DNA of 64,000 nt from the NCBI GenBank assembly GCA_019722365.1, contig JADFUC010001453.1, positions 2,480,001 through 2,544,000 of the forward strand, written 5' to 3'. A program made the position numbers and the translations under genes. How positions within the stretch are numbered: the stretch's first letter is position 1; every line of letters begins with the position of its first letter. Source of the stretch: Lithospermum erythrorhizon. Taxonomy: Eukaryota; Streptophyta; Magnoliopsida; Boraginales; Boraginaceae. A model generated the notes under the pieces. That model saw nothing but the letters and a program-made list of their open reading frames with translations. It did no database searches and was not told the origin of the DNA. This document shows, piece by piece, positions 21,444 to 34,100 of the stretch.

Positions 21444-24400
21444 ATGGCTGTTGCTTTAGCTGTTGGTGGTGCTTTTCTGTCTGCTTTTCTTCAAGTGGCT
21501 TTCGATCGGATCTCATCGAGTCGCACGTTAATCGAATTCATTCAAGGGAAAAACGACGTCCAATTCGACGAAGAGACGTTGGACAAGTTGGAGATAACGC
21601 TGGTTAGCTTATCTGTGGTGCTCGAAGATGCCGAAGCTAAGAAGGCCAAGTCTCCGCTTGTTGGGAAATGGCTGGACAAACTCAAGGCTGCAATGCACCA
21701 TGCTGATGACTTGTTGGATGAGCTCAACACTGAATGCTTACGACTCAAACTACACTACGATTTCCAACCAAGTGATGCAGAGTTAGCTTTCAACTCCCAT
21801 TTTATCCAAGAATTGATGCCGAATCTGAAGAAGATAACTGCTAGATTGGAAAATTTTGTGAAACAAAGTCATCTGCTAGGTCTGCAAAAGTTTGATACCA
21901 AGGAGAAGGGGGGTGCATATAGAGCGCCATCAAGTTCAGGTTGATGATCCGCAATTTTTGGTAGAGATGATGAGAAGGAAAAGTTGATTCAAAGGGTGTT
22001 GTTTGATGGAGAAGGAGTTCCAAACGTGTCTGTAATTGCTGTTACTGGCATGGGTGGTATTGGCAAGACTACGCTCGCACAACTTGTTTATGATGGCCCG
22101 AAAGAAGGTGAGGAAATTCAAAACTAGGCCCAGGTTTTGTGTTTTCCGAAGAGAGTATGAAGTGCTTTTAGGGTCGCCAAAGGCTCTACTTATGGAGATT
22201 AATTCTGTTGTTGTAGATGACAAAGCGATTTTAATCGTTTGCAAGTTAAATTAAGGGACAACATAGGAGGAGAATGCTTCCTAATTATTATGGATGATAT
22301 TTGGGCAAGGCTACACTGTGGGACAGTTGAAGACTCCATTGAATCATGGTAAATGTTCTGCTGTAGCGCAATGAAAATATTGCGTTGATGATGCAAAAGG
22401 AACCTTTTCACCCTATGCAGCCAATACCGGAAGATCAATCATGGTCGTTGTTCGAGTCGCATGCTTTTGATAATGTAGAGCGCACTTCACTACAGGAATT
22501 TGAAAAAATTGGTAAGGGTGTAATAAAGTGCAAGGACTGCCTCTTGCCATCAAGGCGGTTGCAGGTGCATTGCTGACTAAAAGAATATCAACGTGTGGCA
22601 TGAATTCTTGGTAAGCGACATTTGGGCAGATGAGGACTGATATTCTGCCTGCATTGTGTTTAGTTACATGCCTTCTTCTCATTTGAATTTTACCTTCTGT
22701 GCATTATTTCCCAGATATCCCATTTGACAAAGATGAGGTTGTTCTATTATGGATGGCTAATGATCTCGTTAGACCTCCAACTCAAGCTTGGATGGAGATT
22801 ACTTTGACGAACTGATCAAGATCATTTTTTTGAGATGGTGAATGTACCTAATGCATGACTTAGTCAATGATCTCGCTCGATCTATCAGCAGAAAAACTTG
22901 TATCAGGCTGAGAGAGGATTACCAGGTGCAGACAGCAACAAAGCTTGGAGCGAGAAAAGTACCTTTTTCCAGAGCTTTTACATTCTATATTTGTACTTCC
23001 AAGACACATCAGAAAGTTTAGTGCGGCTTTCTCGGGTTCATAATTTGGGCGTTCTTAGCCATTCATCAACCTGGGAACATAAGGGGTGGTCTTACCACGT
23101 CATTTTTCTCAGATGTTCTACCAAGATTTCAGCGCATAAGATCACTAACTTTGAGTGGATATGAATGTATCTCAGTGATTCCGGATTCCATTGGAGATTT
23201 GAAGCACTTGAGGCTACTTAACTTGGCTAAGAATGGTATCAGAAAGCTTCCAAATACCATAGGTAAATGTATGAACCTTCAGACTTTGATATTAAAGAAG
23301 TGCAGGTCCTTAAAGGAGTTGCCACAAGATATGAGACATCTAATCAACTTGATCCACCTTGATGTTCGGGGTGTACCAGGTCGCTTTATTGAGAGAATGG
23401 GCAGTTGGTTGTACATATTGAAAGACATACAAAATCTATCTTGTAGATAAGATCCATGGCAGTGTAGTGAACTTAGTAGGTAAATTTCAACTGTGATGGA
23501 TTGGTAATTTTGGACTGGAAAATGTAACTTTCGAAAGAGCAAAAGAGGTTGAACTCAAATACAAGAAGTGCATTGAAAATTTGACCTTAAAGTGGAGCGG
23601 TTTTGCTGAATGTTCTCAAGATGAGCTAAACATATTTTCCATATTAGATCCACATACAAACATAAAGCAATTAAGTATCAAAGGGTATAGGGGTACGTCC
23701 TTTCCGCCTTGGCTTGGAGATTCTGCATTCAGTAACATGGTGTCGTTGTCTCTCCAAGATTGCGAGAACTGTTTCGTCTTGCCACCATTTGGGAAGCTCG
23801 CTTCATTGAAGAAACTTCATATCTCGGGTATGGATGTAATTCATGAGGTACTTTATGGGAATTCTATAGGAATGAATCACTTGGAAGAATTAAAGGTATA
23901 TGGGTGTCCTAGACTTGTTTCAATTCCAACTCATGTCGATGAGTTGGTGATTATATCCATCCATTTTCCTTATCGTTGCAATCTTCTCGATTAAGCATTT
24001 AGGATTGGCAGTGCAAACATCTTGAATACCCAACAAGTGATAGCTGCAACTCGTGTCTCGAAAGTTTAACAATAAGGAGATGTGGGGATTCTATTAAAGC
24101 GATACCACTATTCTCCTTCAACAAGCTTGAACATTTGTATATTAGTGACTGGGAGACACCGAAGTTGTTCGAGTTTCCCAATGGGTGTCATCAATCTCTT
24201 ACCGCACTGAAGATCTTAGAGATACGTAATTGCAATAATATATTGTCTTTCCCAGAAGGAGGTTTACCCGCTCCAAATCTGAAGGACTTACGGGTCGCCC
24301 ATTGTAAGAAGCTCAAATCGTTACCTGAACAAATGCACACACAACTTTCATCGCTCCGATCTCTGGAAATTTCGGTTGTCCTGGTCAGGTGGGGGTTGCC

Positions 24401-24952
24401 ATCAGTCTTCAGATAATGAATTGCGAGAAGCTGATGATTTGCCAAACGAATTGGGCTTCGCTATCCCATCTAGATTATCTCGAGATAAGCGGTTGCGAGA
24501 AGACGAGGATTTTGGAAAAGAGTTGGGGTTTGCAAAGACTGTCATCACTCAGAGGTCTCTCTATTTGGGAATTTGACAATAAATTATTTCCAGACGAGGG
24601 GTTATTGCCAAGCAACCTTAAGGATCTCTATATCGGTGTCTGCCCAAATCTGGAATCACTGAATCAAAAAGGTCTTCAACATCTGTGTTCCCTTCAATCT
24701 CTAGGGATCTACCATTGCCCAAATCTGAGATACTTGCCAGAGGAGAAGTTATCTTCCTCCCTCTCAGTTCTGGAAATAAGCGACTGCATAAATCTGGAGT
24801 CATTGCCAGTTGGGCTAACGTCCTCCCTCTCTACACTCGATATATATCGTTGCCCAAAGCTGAAAGAACGTATGGAAAGGGAAAAAGGGGAAGATTGGCC
24901 CAAAGTTTCTCATATCCCTTTTATATATGTTCACGGAGAACTCATCTCATGA
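21444..24952 (+). pseudogene. CC-NB-ARC-LRR resistance gene, copy 2, heavily broken
   Basis: Paralogue of the gene at 10284-13863. The start MAVALAVGGAFLSAFLQVAF (21444) and the coiled-coil domain are open to 21942. Then the NB-ARC (about 21950-22900) carries many small deletions and insertions; only pieces are readable, such as the intact P-loop GMGGIGKTT at 22047-22073, EPFHPMQPIPEDQSWSLFES, and a remnant of the MHD region near 22851. From about 23060 to the stop at 24952 the LRR part is again close to copy 1 and mostly readable (LPNTIGKCMNLQTLILKKC; LPPFGKLASLKKLHISGMDV), with frame breaks near 23450, 23990 and 24400. Damage is thus uneven along the gene. The stop codon and the following 240 bp match copy 1. 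It cannot make a complete receptor as read. Confidence 0.85.
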
Positions 24953-25196
24953 GGCTACAAGTGTTGGTAGCTCCAGGAAACTCCTGATTAAGAGGTACTC
25001 TCAACTTGACAACATACTCTGTTTTTTATCATATAAATTAATGCACATCTTTTAATTTCAAATGATCAAGTAAGATAGGATTATTAGTCATACTTTGGTT
25101 TGATTGAAAATCTTGATTGAATATATCTAGGAGAGGATTTTTTAGTTTGGTTGACAATTATGACATGTATGAAGTGAGCAACACTAATGGTCATGG
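24953..25196 (+). repeat. 3' flank shared with resistance-gene copy 1
   Basis: Counterpart of 13864-14109. Near-identity covers the 3' untranslated region and about 150 bp beyond, then ends after AACACTAATGGTC. Confidence 0.8.
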
Positions 25197-25287
25197 ATCG
25201 GGGTGAGTTTTGGTGAGGGTAAAATTTTAATTAATATCATGTGCGAGAGTCTTTATACTCATAGTAACTAAAGTATGAAGTTTGCAG

Positions 25288-25514
25288 ATCTGGTGCTGTC
25301 AAGTAAGCTAGTATTGTATGACCTTGAAAACCAGACCATTGGCTGGACAGAATACAACTGTAAGCTTGTGTACTTCTATGTATCATAGTGTGTGTACCTG
25401 ACAAATTTTTTCTGGCACTTTTTACTCTCCGCAGGCTCGTCTTACATCAAAATTAAGGATGAACTTACTGGGTTACTGCATTTTAGTTGGGCCTTGCGTG
25501 ACCTATCCTCGTAG
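25288..25514 (+). pseudogene. 3' end of an A1-type aspartic protease gene (two exons)
   Basis: Pepsin-like (A1) plant aspartic proteases end with a strand reading like LVLYDLENQTIGWTEYNCSS. Exact elements of this are seen: exon a (25288-25359, after TTTGCAG) encodes LVLSSKLVLYDLENQTIGWT then EYN plus the first base of Cys; exon b (25435-25514, after CTCTCCGCAG) completes C and continues SSYIKIKDELTGLL to a TAG. The last residues differ from the usual ending, as if one base had shifted. The catalytic DTG/DSG motifs and all upstream exons are absent: the sequence before 25280 is resistance-gene flank. This is therefore a terminal fragment, with its intron, lying 92 bp beyond the edge of the duplicated block. 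It could be spliced onto an upstream transcript, but nothing here shows that. Confidence 0.7.
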
Positions 25515-28127
25515 CTGCCATCTCAGGACCGAATTATATCTGTTTCTGTTGCTGTTAACTCTTCTTTAGTTTTGTTTCCAATGACAACCAAGACTAACTT
25601 GAAATCTCTAGCATATAGAGGATTGACATTTATAGACACCTTTGAACTGATAGAAAAATACAAGTTATAGACTCAAATGAAGCAACAGATGCTGCAAATA
25701 ACTGGGCTGACAAGTTGTTTACATAAAAACATCACTTGAGGAAGTAGACCACTTGCTACAGGTCGAGCGTATTCTGATTTGATGTAGTAAAAGTGAACTC
25801 CTTTGTTTGTGGTCTCATATTGTATATATGTTGATCTATACACGAGAAATTTTTTTGATAGTATCTGGTGAAGTTGGGTGGTCTCAAGTTTCAGATAACA
25901 TCTGGTGAAGTTGGGTGGTTTTCAATTTTGTAAACATTTTTTGACAAATTCCCAATTCACACCAGACTTCAGAACAAGGAAAACTGATTTAGTTCAAAGT
26001 ACATTCATTGATTTCAAGCAAATAGTATAATATTACTACAGAGTCAGTTTCTTGATATTCTTACTCTCTTTGGTTTGATACTGTTTATGGTTTTGGCCTA
26101 ACACTGTCTTCCCTCTTTGTAGTAAAACTGTTTATTGTAGGTATTTTTTGGAGTATTTGGCTTTTCATAAACGATATCATCTTCAAAGGATGCACTTTCG
26201 ACATGGATGAAATCCTGACTAGAAGATCTACTTTTATCTACTCTTGGAATTCACTTTCCTCTACCAAGACACACTCTAAAACAGTTATGTTCGATTGGGT
26301 AGTACTACCTTGTGCACCACAAAATACTATATTCTTCACATGAAAGTCATCTCCTCTTATCATGAATGGCTGCTCATTGGCCTATATGATTTTGCGGTGA
26401 GGATCTTCAACTTCCTTTGTGGCTCTTGAGTGTCTCCAACCGTAACATTATACGTAAATGGGTGAGAAATTACAACGTAATTACATATGATGTCGCTTAA
26501 TGCATGAACTCTGATTTAATAAAAGCGGAAGAGGCAGAAGGAGGCAAATGGGAGGTAGAGAATCTTTTTCGATAATTTTGATACCATTTTCTCCTGTAGT
26601 GGTTGTCTCTCTACCTCCCCTGGCTCTCAGAGTCCAATAAAGACCATTGATGTCACCTTCACAGAGAGACTTCTCACTGGCTTCCTTGGTGTTTTCTAAA
26701 ATCTTGACATTATTACTCGTATGTTTTTTCTCGCATGTCTTTTTTATGCATTTTCAACGCATCACAAGAAGCAAAATCTGGCCAGACTTGCTGTAGAACA
26801 TCATTTAAATAACTCTTCTGTAACACTTTAGATGGAGCCTTGCTCTACTTGAATGTAAGTTTATTTATCTATAACTAAGTGTTGAAATAATTAGAAACTC
26901 TAAAAAAAAATTGGAAACATGTAAATCTACAAACACCCACTTAACGCAAGTGAACATCTATATGATACATTTTTCATGAGAATATGATAATCAATATGAT
27001 ACATTTTTCATGAGAATGTGATAAGTGAATAACCACTTAAGTTACGCGGACATCACAAGTTATCGCTTGAGATTTTATTCAAAGAGAAATCTATCAAGTA
27101 TTTAGATTTCTTTTTGTATATTATATAAATAATCCAATTGGGTTGGATCATGATCAAAAATTATTTGATCGTCTTTCTATGAGAAAGAGACGAAATCTAA
27201 CCAACTTGAATTCGGGATCGCTATTTAAAATCTTAGTCAAACACTGAATTTCTAATATCATATATCCTTTTCGTGAAAAAAAAAAATCAATTGAAGTGGA
27301 AGGTTTCTTTCTGCTCAGTATGATTTTGTGAAAAAACGACAAACATATGTCCTTTCTATCATAGCAAACTGAACTATAAAAGTAGACTCTTTGAGCAGGT
27401 CGAGCAGGATCGGCAAAGTTATCTTGGCCCCAAACTTTGTCTTTGGATTTGATCAGATTCGATGAGATTCGAACACAGAAATATTGAACCCGACCACGTA
27501 ACAAAAGTTCGGAAAAAAAAACTCAATCGGATTGCCCAAACCAGTACTACGCCACGACCCTACTCAACTCAAAATATTGTCATACATGTCCATATATTAT
27601 GGTTCACTTGGTTTATAATTTGTTGAGGTGAGACTTTTCAATGAGACCATTTAGATTATAGACTTTCTTAAACGAGTATATAGTAATATAATTTACTTGA
27701 ATTATATATTATTTGACATATAAAAAATTAAATAATTATATATAATATTTTTTGATTTGAATCGAATTTAAATATTAAAATCAATTGAATATAAAATTAA
27801 TATATAAATCTCAGACTCGAAACACAGAGTCAAATTTTCGAACTTTATCGAACCGTCCATATGGAGGCTTTGGTAAAAGAGCATAAACGTGCTCATACTC
27901 CTCATATAGTCATAGTAGCCACTCTATAATCACTGGTTCTCTCATATAATCCTTTGGTTTTAAACAGTCCACTCGAGTCCAAATATATTCAATTCCACCC
28001 CCATTTATCCTATTTTTTATTTTTCCCGGGAGCTTACTTTTAAAAACGCTGGGTCTAATTACACATTTATTTTTCAATCAATTTTCATAAATTATTTGTT
28101 TGTTTAAGAAATATTGAAATTTAATAA
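25515..28127. other. Intergenic region before GCP2
   Basis: Apart from the decayed reverse-strand segment at 26090-26690, nothing codes convincingly. The motif ATCTGGTGAAGTTGGGTGGT occurs twice (25865 and 25900), a short tandem duplication. GATACATTTTTCATGAGAAT is also repeated (26964 and 26999). A 116-codon reverse frame at 27154-27504 has no recognisable features. The last 200 bp presumably contain the GCP2 promoter and leader. Confidence 0.4.
26090..26690 (-). pseudogene. Unidentified decayed coding segment
   Basis: On the reverse strand an exon-like block starts at 26381 after CATATAG and reads ANEQPFMIRGDDFHVKNIVF, then NITVLECVLVEESEFQ. Near 26240 the frame shifts and the adjoining frame continues VDKSRSSSQDFIHVESASFE and DDIVYEKPNTPKNTYNKQF to a stop near 26098. 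A second coding-like piece at about 26710-26540 includes NVKILENTKEASEKSLCEGD. Composition and continuity across one base shift look like real former protein sequence, but I do not recognise the family. Low confidence; I give no function. Confidence 0.3.
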
Positions 28128-31100
28128 ATGGATTTAACTCCTCGCTGGAATGTGGATCGCCCTTTCCTCACAGGCCGTTTTCACCAGGTCTTGTCCCGTT
28201 TTATTTAAATATTTTGTTATTGACTTGAAACATGACATTTGGCGTGTATTATTTAACTTTATTATTATTTTTATATAAGTACTAAGTTAAACGAACAATT
28301 ATGATTTAAAAAACGGCCAACTAGGAGTGAAATGGAGAGAGACTTCTAACATACTTTACTATCGACTTTATAATTTTGATGTTACGTGTGTCCTTTTAAG
28401 GCTGCTAAGCTCGTTAAGTTTGACAATTGAAAATCGAAGTAGACAATCATTAGTTGTGTTTACTGAAGCTAGAAAATTGGTGGAATTATTTGGTCAGCCT
28501 TTTTTGTTTTAATTTTTGACGAGTGAAAGTAATGTGGAAATTGTCCAGGAAACAAAATCAATTGATGGTGGTGGTGAACCTATGGGGTTTTCGATGAGCT
28601 CATTCGGGTAATTTAGCTTTATTGTATGTTATTTGACTATCTCGTTGAAATGATTTAATTTTGTGTTTTTTCGTCTACGTGTAGTTCTGGGTTGGACAAT
28701 GCAATAGGTTACTACAATGCAGCAACGCAGGTCTGGTTATGCTTCGATTTAAGTTTTGTTTACTCTAGTTGAATTTGATCCATATTTTGTTGTTATTTTA
28801 ATGTATGGGTAGATGCATTTCACGTTTAATTGGGATAAACGTGTATGTGAGAAGCTAGATGCATTTCACGGATGTTGATGTAAAGGATTGAATGCAGGAA
28901 TTGATTGTGATTGATGATTTGTTATCTGCTATGGTTGGAATTGAGGGGCAGTATATATCCGTTAAACGAGGGAGCAGGAAAGAGGATGCTTTTTCTTTCC
29001 AGGTCGATGCATCGATGGATCTCACACTTCAGGTGAATATTTGTAATTATACTTTCACTTCTTGGATGATTGGCTGAATTCTGAGTTGCAATGATATTCT
29101 ATCAGTATTCAAGTAGTTCAATCTGGTATCGTGTTGATTGGGCATTGTAATTTCCTTTTGTCTGCTTCTCAATGACGAGATAAAGTTTAGCAAGGTTTTA
29201 TTTTGGCACTTTTGATGTCCGATGGTATGCTATTTGTTATTTTTCTTGATTTAACATCGCCATACAATTGCAGGAATGTGCAAAGCGGATTTTCCCTTTA
29301 TGTGAAAACTATCTATTAATTAACCAGTTTGTGGAGTCAAGGTCCCAATTCAAGACTGGTGTAGTTAATCATGCCTTTGCAGCTGCTCTTAGAACTCTTC
29401 TCCTAGTATGTTCTTATGCTTCAATTTTGATTTTTTTTTCCATTGAAATTTCTGACAGCTAGATTTTGCCACCCCCTAAGTTACAAGGCAGAATATACTA
29501 TATAAATCAACAAGCCCCAATATCTTTGAAGAGGCTCCGTCCTAAGCATGGTAAGGGGGGTCAGATAGTACACAACTTTACCCCTATGATAACATGGAGG
29601 TTGTTTCCGAATTGACCCAACAGTGAAGTTCAAAAACATCTACCATTTCATAATGGATAAGAAGCGTAGGTAACTAAATGTGCCATTTTGATTTATTCCA
29701 TTATACCCAATAGTCAGAGAATATAAAATATTTGATTCCACAAGACAAAAATACTATTTCTATTTACAATTAATAATAGGATAAAGAACATGTGTTCCTT
29801 AACATGGTTGCTTGGGCGAGCCTTTTAGTCCTGTACTTTATCCTATTTTCTGTTTGCTGTTTTATTCATGTTGCTCACATATTTGCTAGCCTCTTAGCAT
29901 TAGCTGATTCATCATCTTTCTTTCCTCAGTTGATTCTCATCCTAGCTGCAGTTTTTCATATCCCGTCATACTTGTTTTATCATCCCATGTTGGAAGATCA
30001 CAAGATTAAGACCCTCCATGATGTGAATTTTTTGGTCCATCCTGTTGTGATTTGCTTTTTAACAGAAATCCACACTCCATATTAATGATGATTGTGGACT
30101 TCTAATTGTCATAGGACTAAGTACATGTTTTTCCATTTTGTGATTGGGTTGATCAGTTAAACATTGTTCTTCCTGATGTGTTCACACATGATTATAGAGA
30201 AACTCTTTCCTTGTTTGATTCATGTGCTGGTTTAATATATTTTGTGTTACATTTTAAGGATTATGAAGCCATGGTAGCTCAGCTGGAACATCAGTTTCGT
30301 TTAAGAAGATTATCCATACAAGGACTGTGGTTTTATTGCCAGGTTGCCTTTAATATAGACTTCTAATTTTTCTTCCAAGGTTACTGTTCCATGTGGATAT
30401 TTTTCAACCCATTGTAATATTTGCTTCAGCCAATGATGGGTTCAATGCAAGCTTTGGCCATAATTATCAAGAAGGTCTCATCAAGCAATTTAATTGGTTC
30501 TGCTGTTTTGAATCTCTTGCAAAGCCAGGTATGAAGTCCCAAATTCATTTATCATATTTTTTTTAATCAGAAATTAGATAGAGCTCTTCTATAATGGTTT
30601 CAGACACCTCTTTATCCGACCATTATGTCTGTTTCCAGGCCAAGGCCATGGCTGGTGACCATGTAGTGAGATCCTTGCTTGAAAAGATGACTCAGTGTGC
30701 AAGCACTGCATACCTTAGGATATTGGAAAGGTACTCCATTCAAATAAGTTTTGTTATGGATATATCCATGTTTGCGAAAATTGTCATTTTCTTTGGTATT
30801 TCCATACTGATGAATGTATGCATAGATTGCATGGGTGCTCAAAGTATGGATAGTTAAGTACTTTTAAAGCTTTTCATTTTTTAATTTTCTTTTTAAGTAT
30901 AGGATACTTTGTTTGACATGTAACTTAGAGAATCGATACAATTCAAGATTCTCAAATTCTTATACATGTGTATCTTATATTAATTAGTTTTCTTTTTATT
31001 TTATACACGTGAAGAAATGTTGTCCTTGTCAAACTCTCAATTTAGTTTGATAACATGAGAATCTAAGAGTTCTACATAGTTGAAAATGATTATGATTGAT

Positions 31101-34100
31101 GAATCTCATATTCCAACTAACTTATGACTATCTAATATTAACTAGATTCTCAACTTCCTTATCAAATTCTCAAAATTTTCTTGCAATTTGCAATTAATGT
31201 ATTATAATGTATCCTCGAGGGGCATGATAATGAATGATGTTCAATCTAAAATGATTAATTAATATGATATCTAATATTTTACATTTTTACAGTGATGCAA
31301 CATTCTGAGTTTGAGTTTTTCTTTCTTTTTTGATTGCCTCACTTTGAAGTATTAGTGTGTGTCTGATTTACATCATCCTCTGTTCAAATTTTTAACGTTC
31401 AAAGAAATAATTTGAATTTTGTTATGTTTTAAATATTTCAAAAAATAAAATATATCTTTTCCCAAAAACATTATAATATTTTTGACGAGGTCTTCTTGTC
31501 ATATTTTTTAATCAAAAACCCAAGTGGCTGAGTTGACTGGGCTATTCCCAAGTGTGGTGACATTTTATGGTGAGAGTAATCATAATCTAATGTTGAACTG
31601 GTGTACAACTTATCTTTGACTCAATTGAACAGCTAATGTGAAACTTATTTAAATGAAAATTAGACAGAGTTCCTGATTTCTGTCTAAGAACATCAATTTT
31701 GTTTGGTTCATATTCTTGCTCAAGATATATTTTAATTTCAGGTGGGTATATGAAGGAGTTATTGATGATCCTTATGGAGAATTTTTTATTTCCGAGAACA
31801 AGTCTCTTCAAAAAGTAAGTTGACATCAGTAAAAGAAACTTAGTGGGAATGTGGGATTCTTCTTTAACTGCTGATGCCATTTTACTGTTCATAGGAAAGT
31901 CTCAGTCAAGATTATGATGCTAAATATTGGAAACAACGCTACAGCCTCAAGGATGACATTCCCATTTTTCTTGCTAGTTCTGCTGGAACAATACTGACGA
32001 CTGGCAAATACTTGAACGTCATGCGAGAATGTGGGCATAATATTCAGGTTTGTAGTGTGTTTTGGTATTCTCTCTAGTTAGACAAGTTCTATAAGTTTTT
32101 GAGTTCTATTTGGATAGGTTCCTGTTGTGGAAAGTTCAAAGTTAATGAGCTATGGATCAAACCATCACTATCTTGAGTGTGTCAAAGTTGCTTATGAATT
32201 TGCCAGCGGTGAGCTACTAAATTTGATTAAAGAGAAGGTAAGAGAAAAACCTGTTTCTAAAACATTATATTATATTGTATGCCTGAGATGTTACTTGTTT
32301 GCTTCCTAATACATTTGAGGCTTGTAAGTCCATCAACTTGTGGTTAAGATCGCCATTTTGTTAACTTATGTTGGCCATATTTGCAGTATGACCTAATGGG
32401 AAAACTGAAGTCCATAAAGCACTATCTTCTTCTTGATCAGGTAATTCCCAGTCTTTAGAGTGATTGTTGGAATATAATATCTTTTAGCAATTAAGTTGTC
32501 CTCGTTTATGCCATTTTTTCTCATCGGCATTATTTCCTGAATGAACTTGAGCATATGAAAGTTGCTGAATATATTCTGATTGTTGGTAGTGGGGAAGTTG
32601 CAGATCTGATCCTTTAATTCTTGGGGGATCGACAGTCTTTAATTTCTCTTAATAGGAAATCTTATGCATGTGGAATTAACTCTCAATTTCCTGTTCTCAG
32701 AATCTGTCTGTTGTTTATGTATTAATAATATTTCTTCCCTTCCACGTTCCATCCTATTTTATTTAGCAAGATAAGCAAAAGTGGAAAGTTCTGCACCTGT
32801 TCATGTGTGCTCTACCCAAAGTCTTGCGAGCATGTAAATTGATTCATCTTGATGTTAATAATTGATCTTAATTAGGGTGACTTCTTGGTTCACTTTATGG
32901 ATATAGCAAGGGAGGAACTCATGAAGAAACCAGATGATATATCTGTTGAGAAATTGCAGGTCTTCTACATTTAAAGAGTTGATTTTTTTATACGGATAGA
33001 GGAAATTGCATTGTTATATATTGAAGTTTATTATATGATATATGTCCTCTTGTTGCAGTCTCTCTTGGATCTTGCCTTGAGAACCACATGCGCTGCCGCA
33101 GATCCTTGTCATGAAGACTTGACATGTTATGTGGTTAGTGATTGTAATTTTCCAAAATGTTACTAGCAGCTTAACATATGTAGCTTATGCGTGGTTTTAT
33201 AATGCCATGCAGGAAAGAACAACATTGTTAAAAAGGTTGAGCACACTCAAGGATCTTGAGAAGACCCTAGGTGAAAATATCACCTTTGAGGAACCTGTCA
33301 GCATTACTGGCCTGGAAACGTTTACTTTGAGTTTCAAGGTCTTTCTTCCTTTTGTAATTATTTCCTGTATGCGCCTGTAACTGTGTCGTGTTTTCAACCT
33401 GTGAAGTTTTATTACTTCTGCCTCCTGTGATATGTGGGTATCAATCAAGTTTGTTCTCGCCTTTGGCTTGAGCTTAGAATTTGCAACTGCATCTTCTACT
33501 GTCAGAAAGATCTTGTGAAAGTTTTTCTTTAATCAATTTATTGTTGTTATTCAATGTGAATATCAAGACCATTCTGAACAGTTTGCACCAGCTTTTTCGT
33601 CACTGCTATAATAACTGGGGATTCTACTACTTCAGGTTCATTGGCCACTATCCCTTGTGATATCAAGGAAGGCTTTGACAAAATACCAGCTGATTTTCCG
33701 CTTATTATTTCACTGTAAGCATGTCAATCGGCAACTATGTGCTGCATGGCAAGTACATCAAGTATGGGAAGACACTTTTGACCAACATATCTAAGAGCTT
33801 CTTCTTTCTTAGTTCATGTAACTTCAAGTGGCTGCTCCACATTTGTAGGGTGCCCGCAAACTCGACATGCAAGGAATTGCCGTCTCTGTATCATCTTTGC
33901 TGTGCCGTAATATGCTGAAGTTTATTAATAGTCTCCTACACTACTTAACGTTTGAGGCAGGTTTTCTTTCTCCATCTCTCTACTTAAGCTCGTCTTTGTG
34001 CATCCTATTTTATTGGCTGCGGTCTCTTAATTAGGGGTATGGTTTTTATAGTAATATGGTTCTTCTGTTACACTGTCAGTGTTGTTCTCTGTTTTCTTTT

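Noticed and set aside
27154..27504. 116-codon reverse frame before GCP2
   Set aside because: No recognisable motif, lies in AT-rich intergenic DNA, and has no supporting splice or promoter context.
31500..31560. tRNA A-box-like GTGGCTGAGTTGACTGGGCT in GCP2 intron 8
   Set aside because: No matching B box at the right distance and no cloverleaf; not a tRNA and too weak for a SINE call.
33753..33755. Earlier GT as donor of GCP2 exon 16 (after TGGCAA)
   Set aside because: It would remove VHQ, which the family keeps; the GT at 33762 gives CAAVHQ-type continuity and the same phase.
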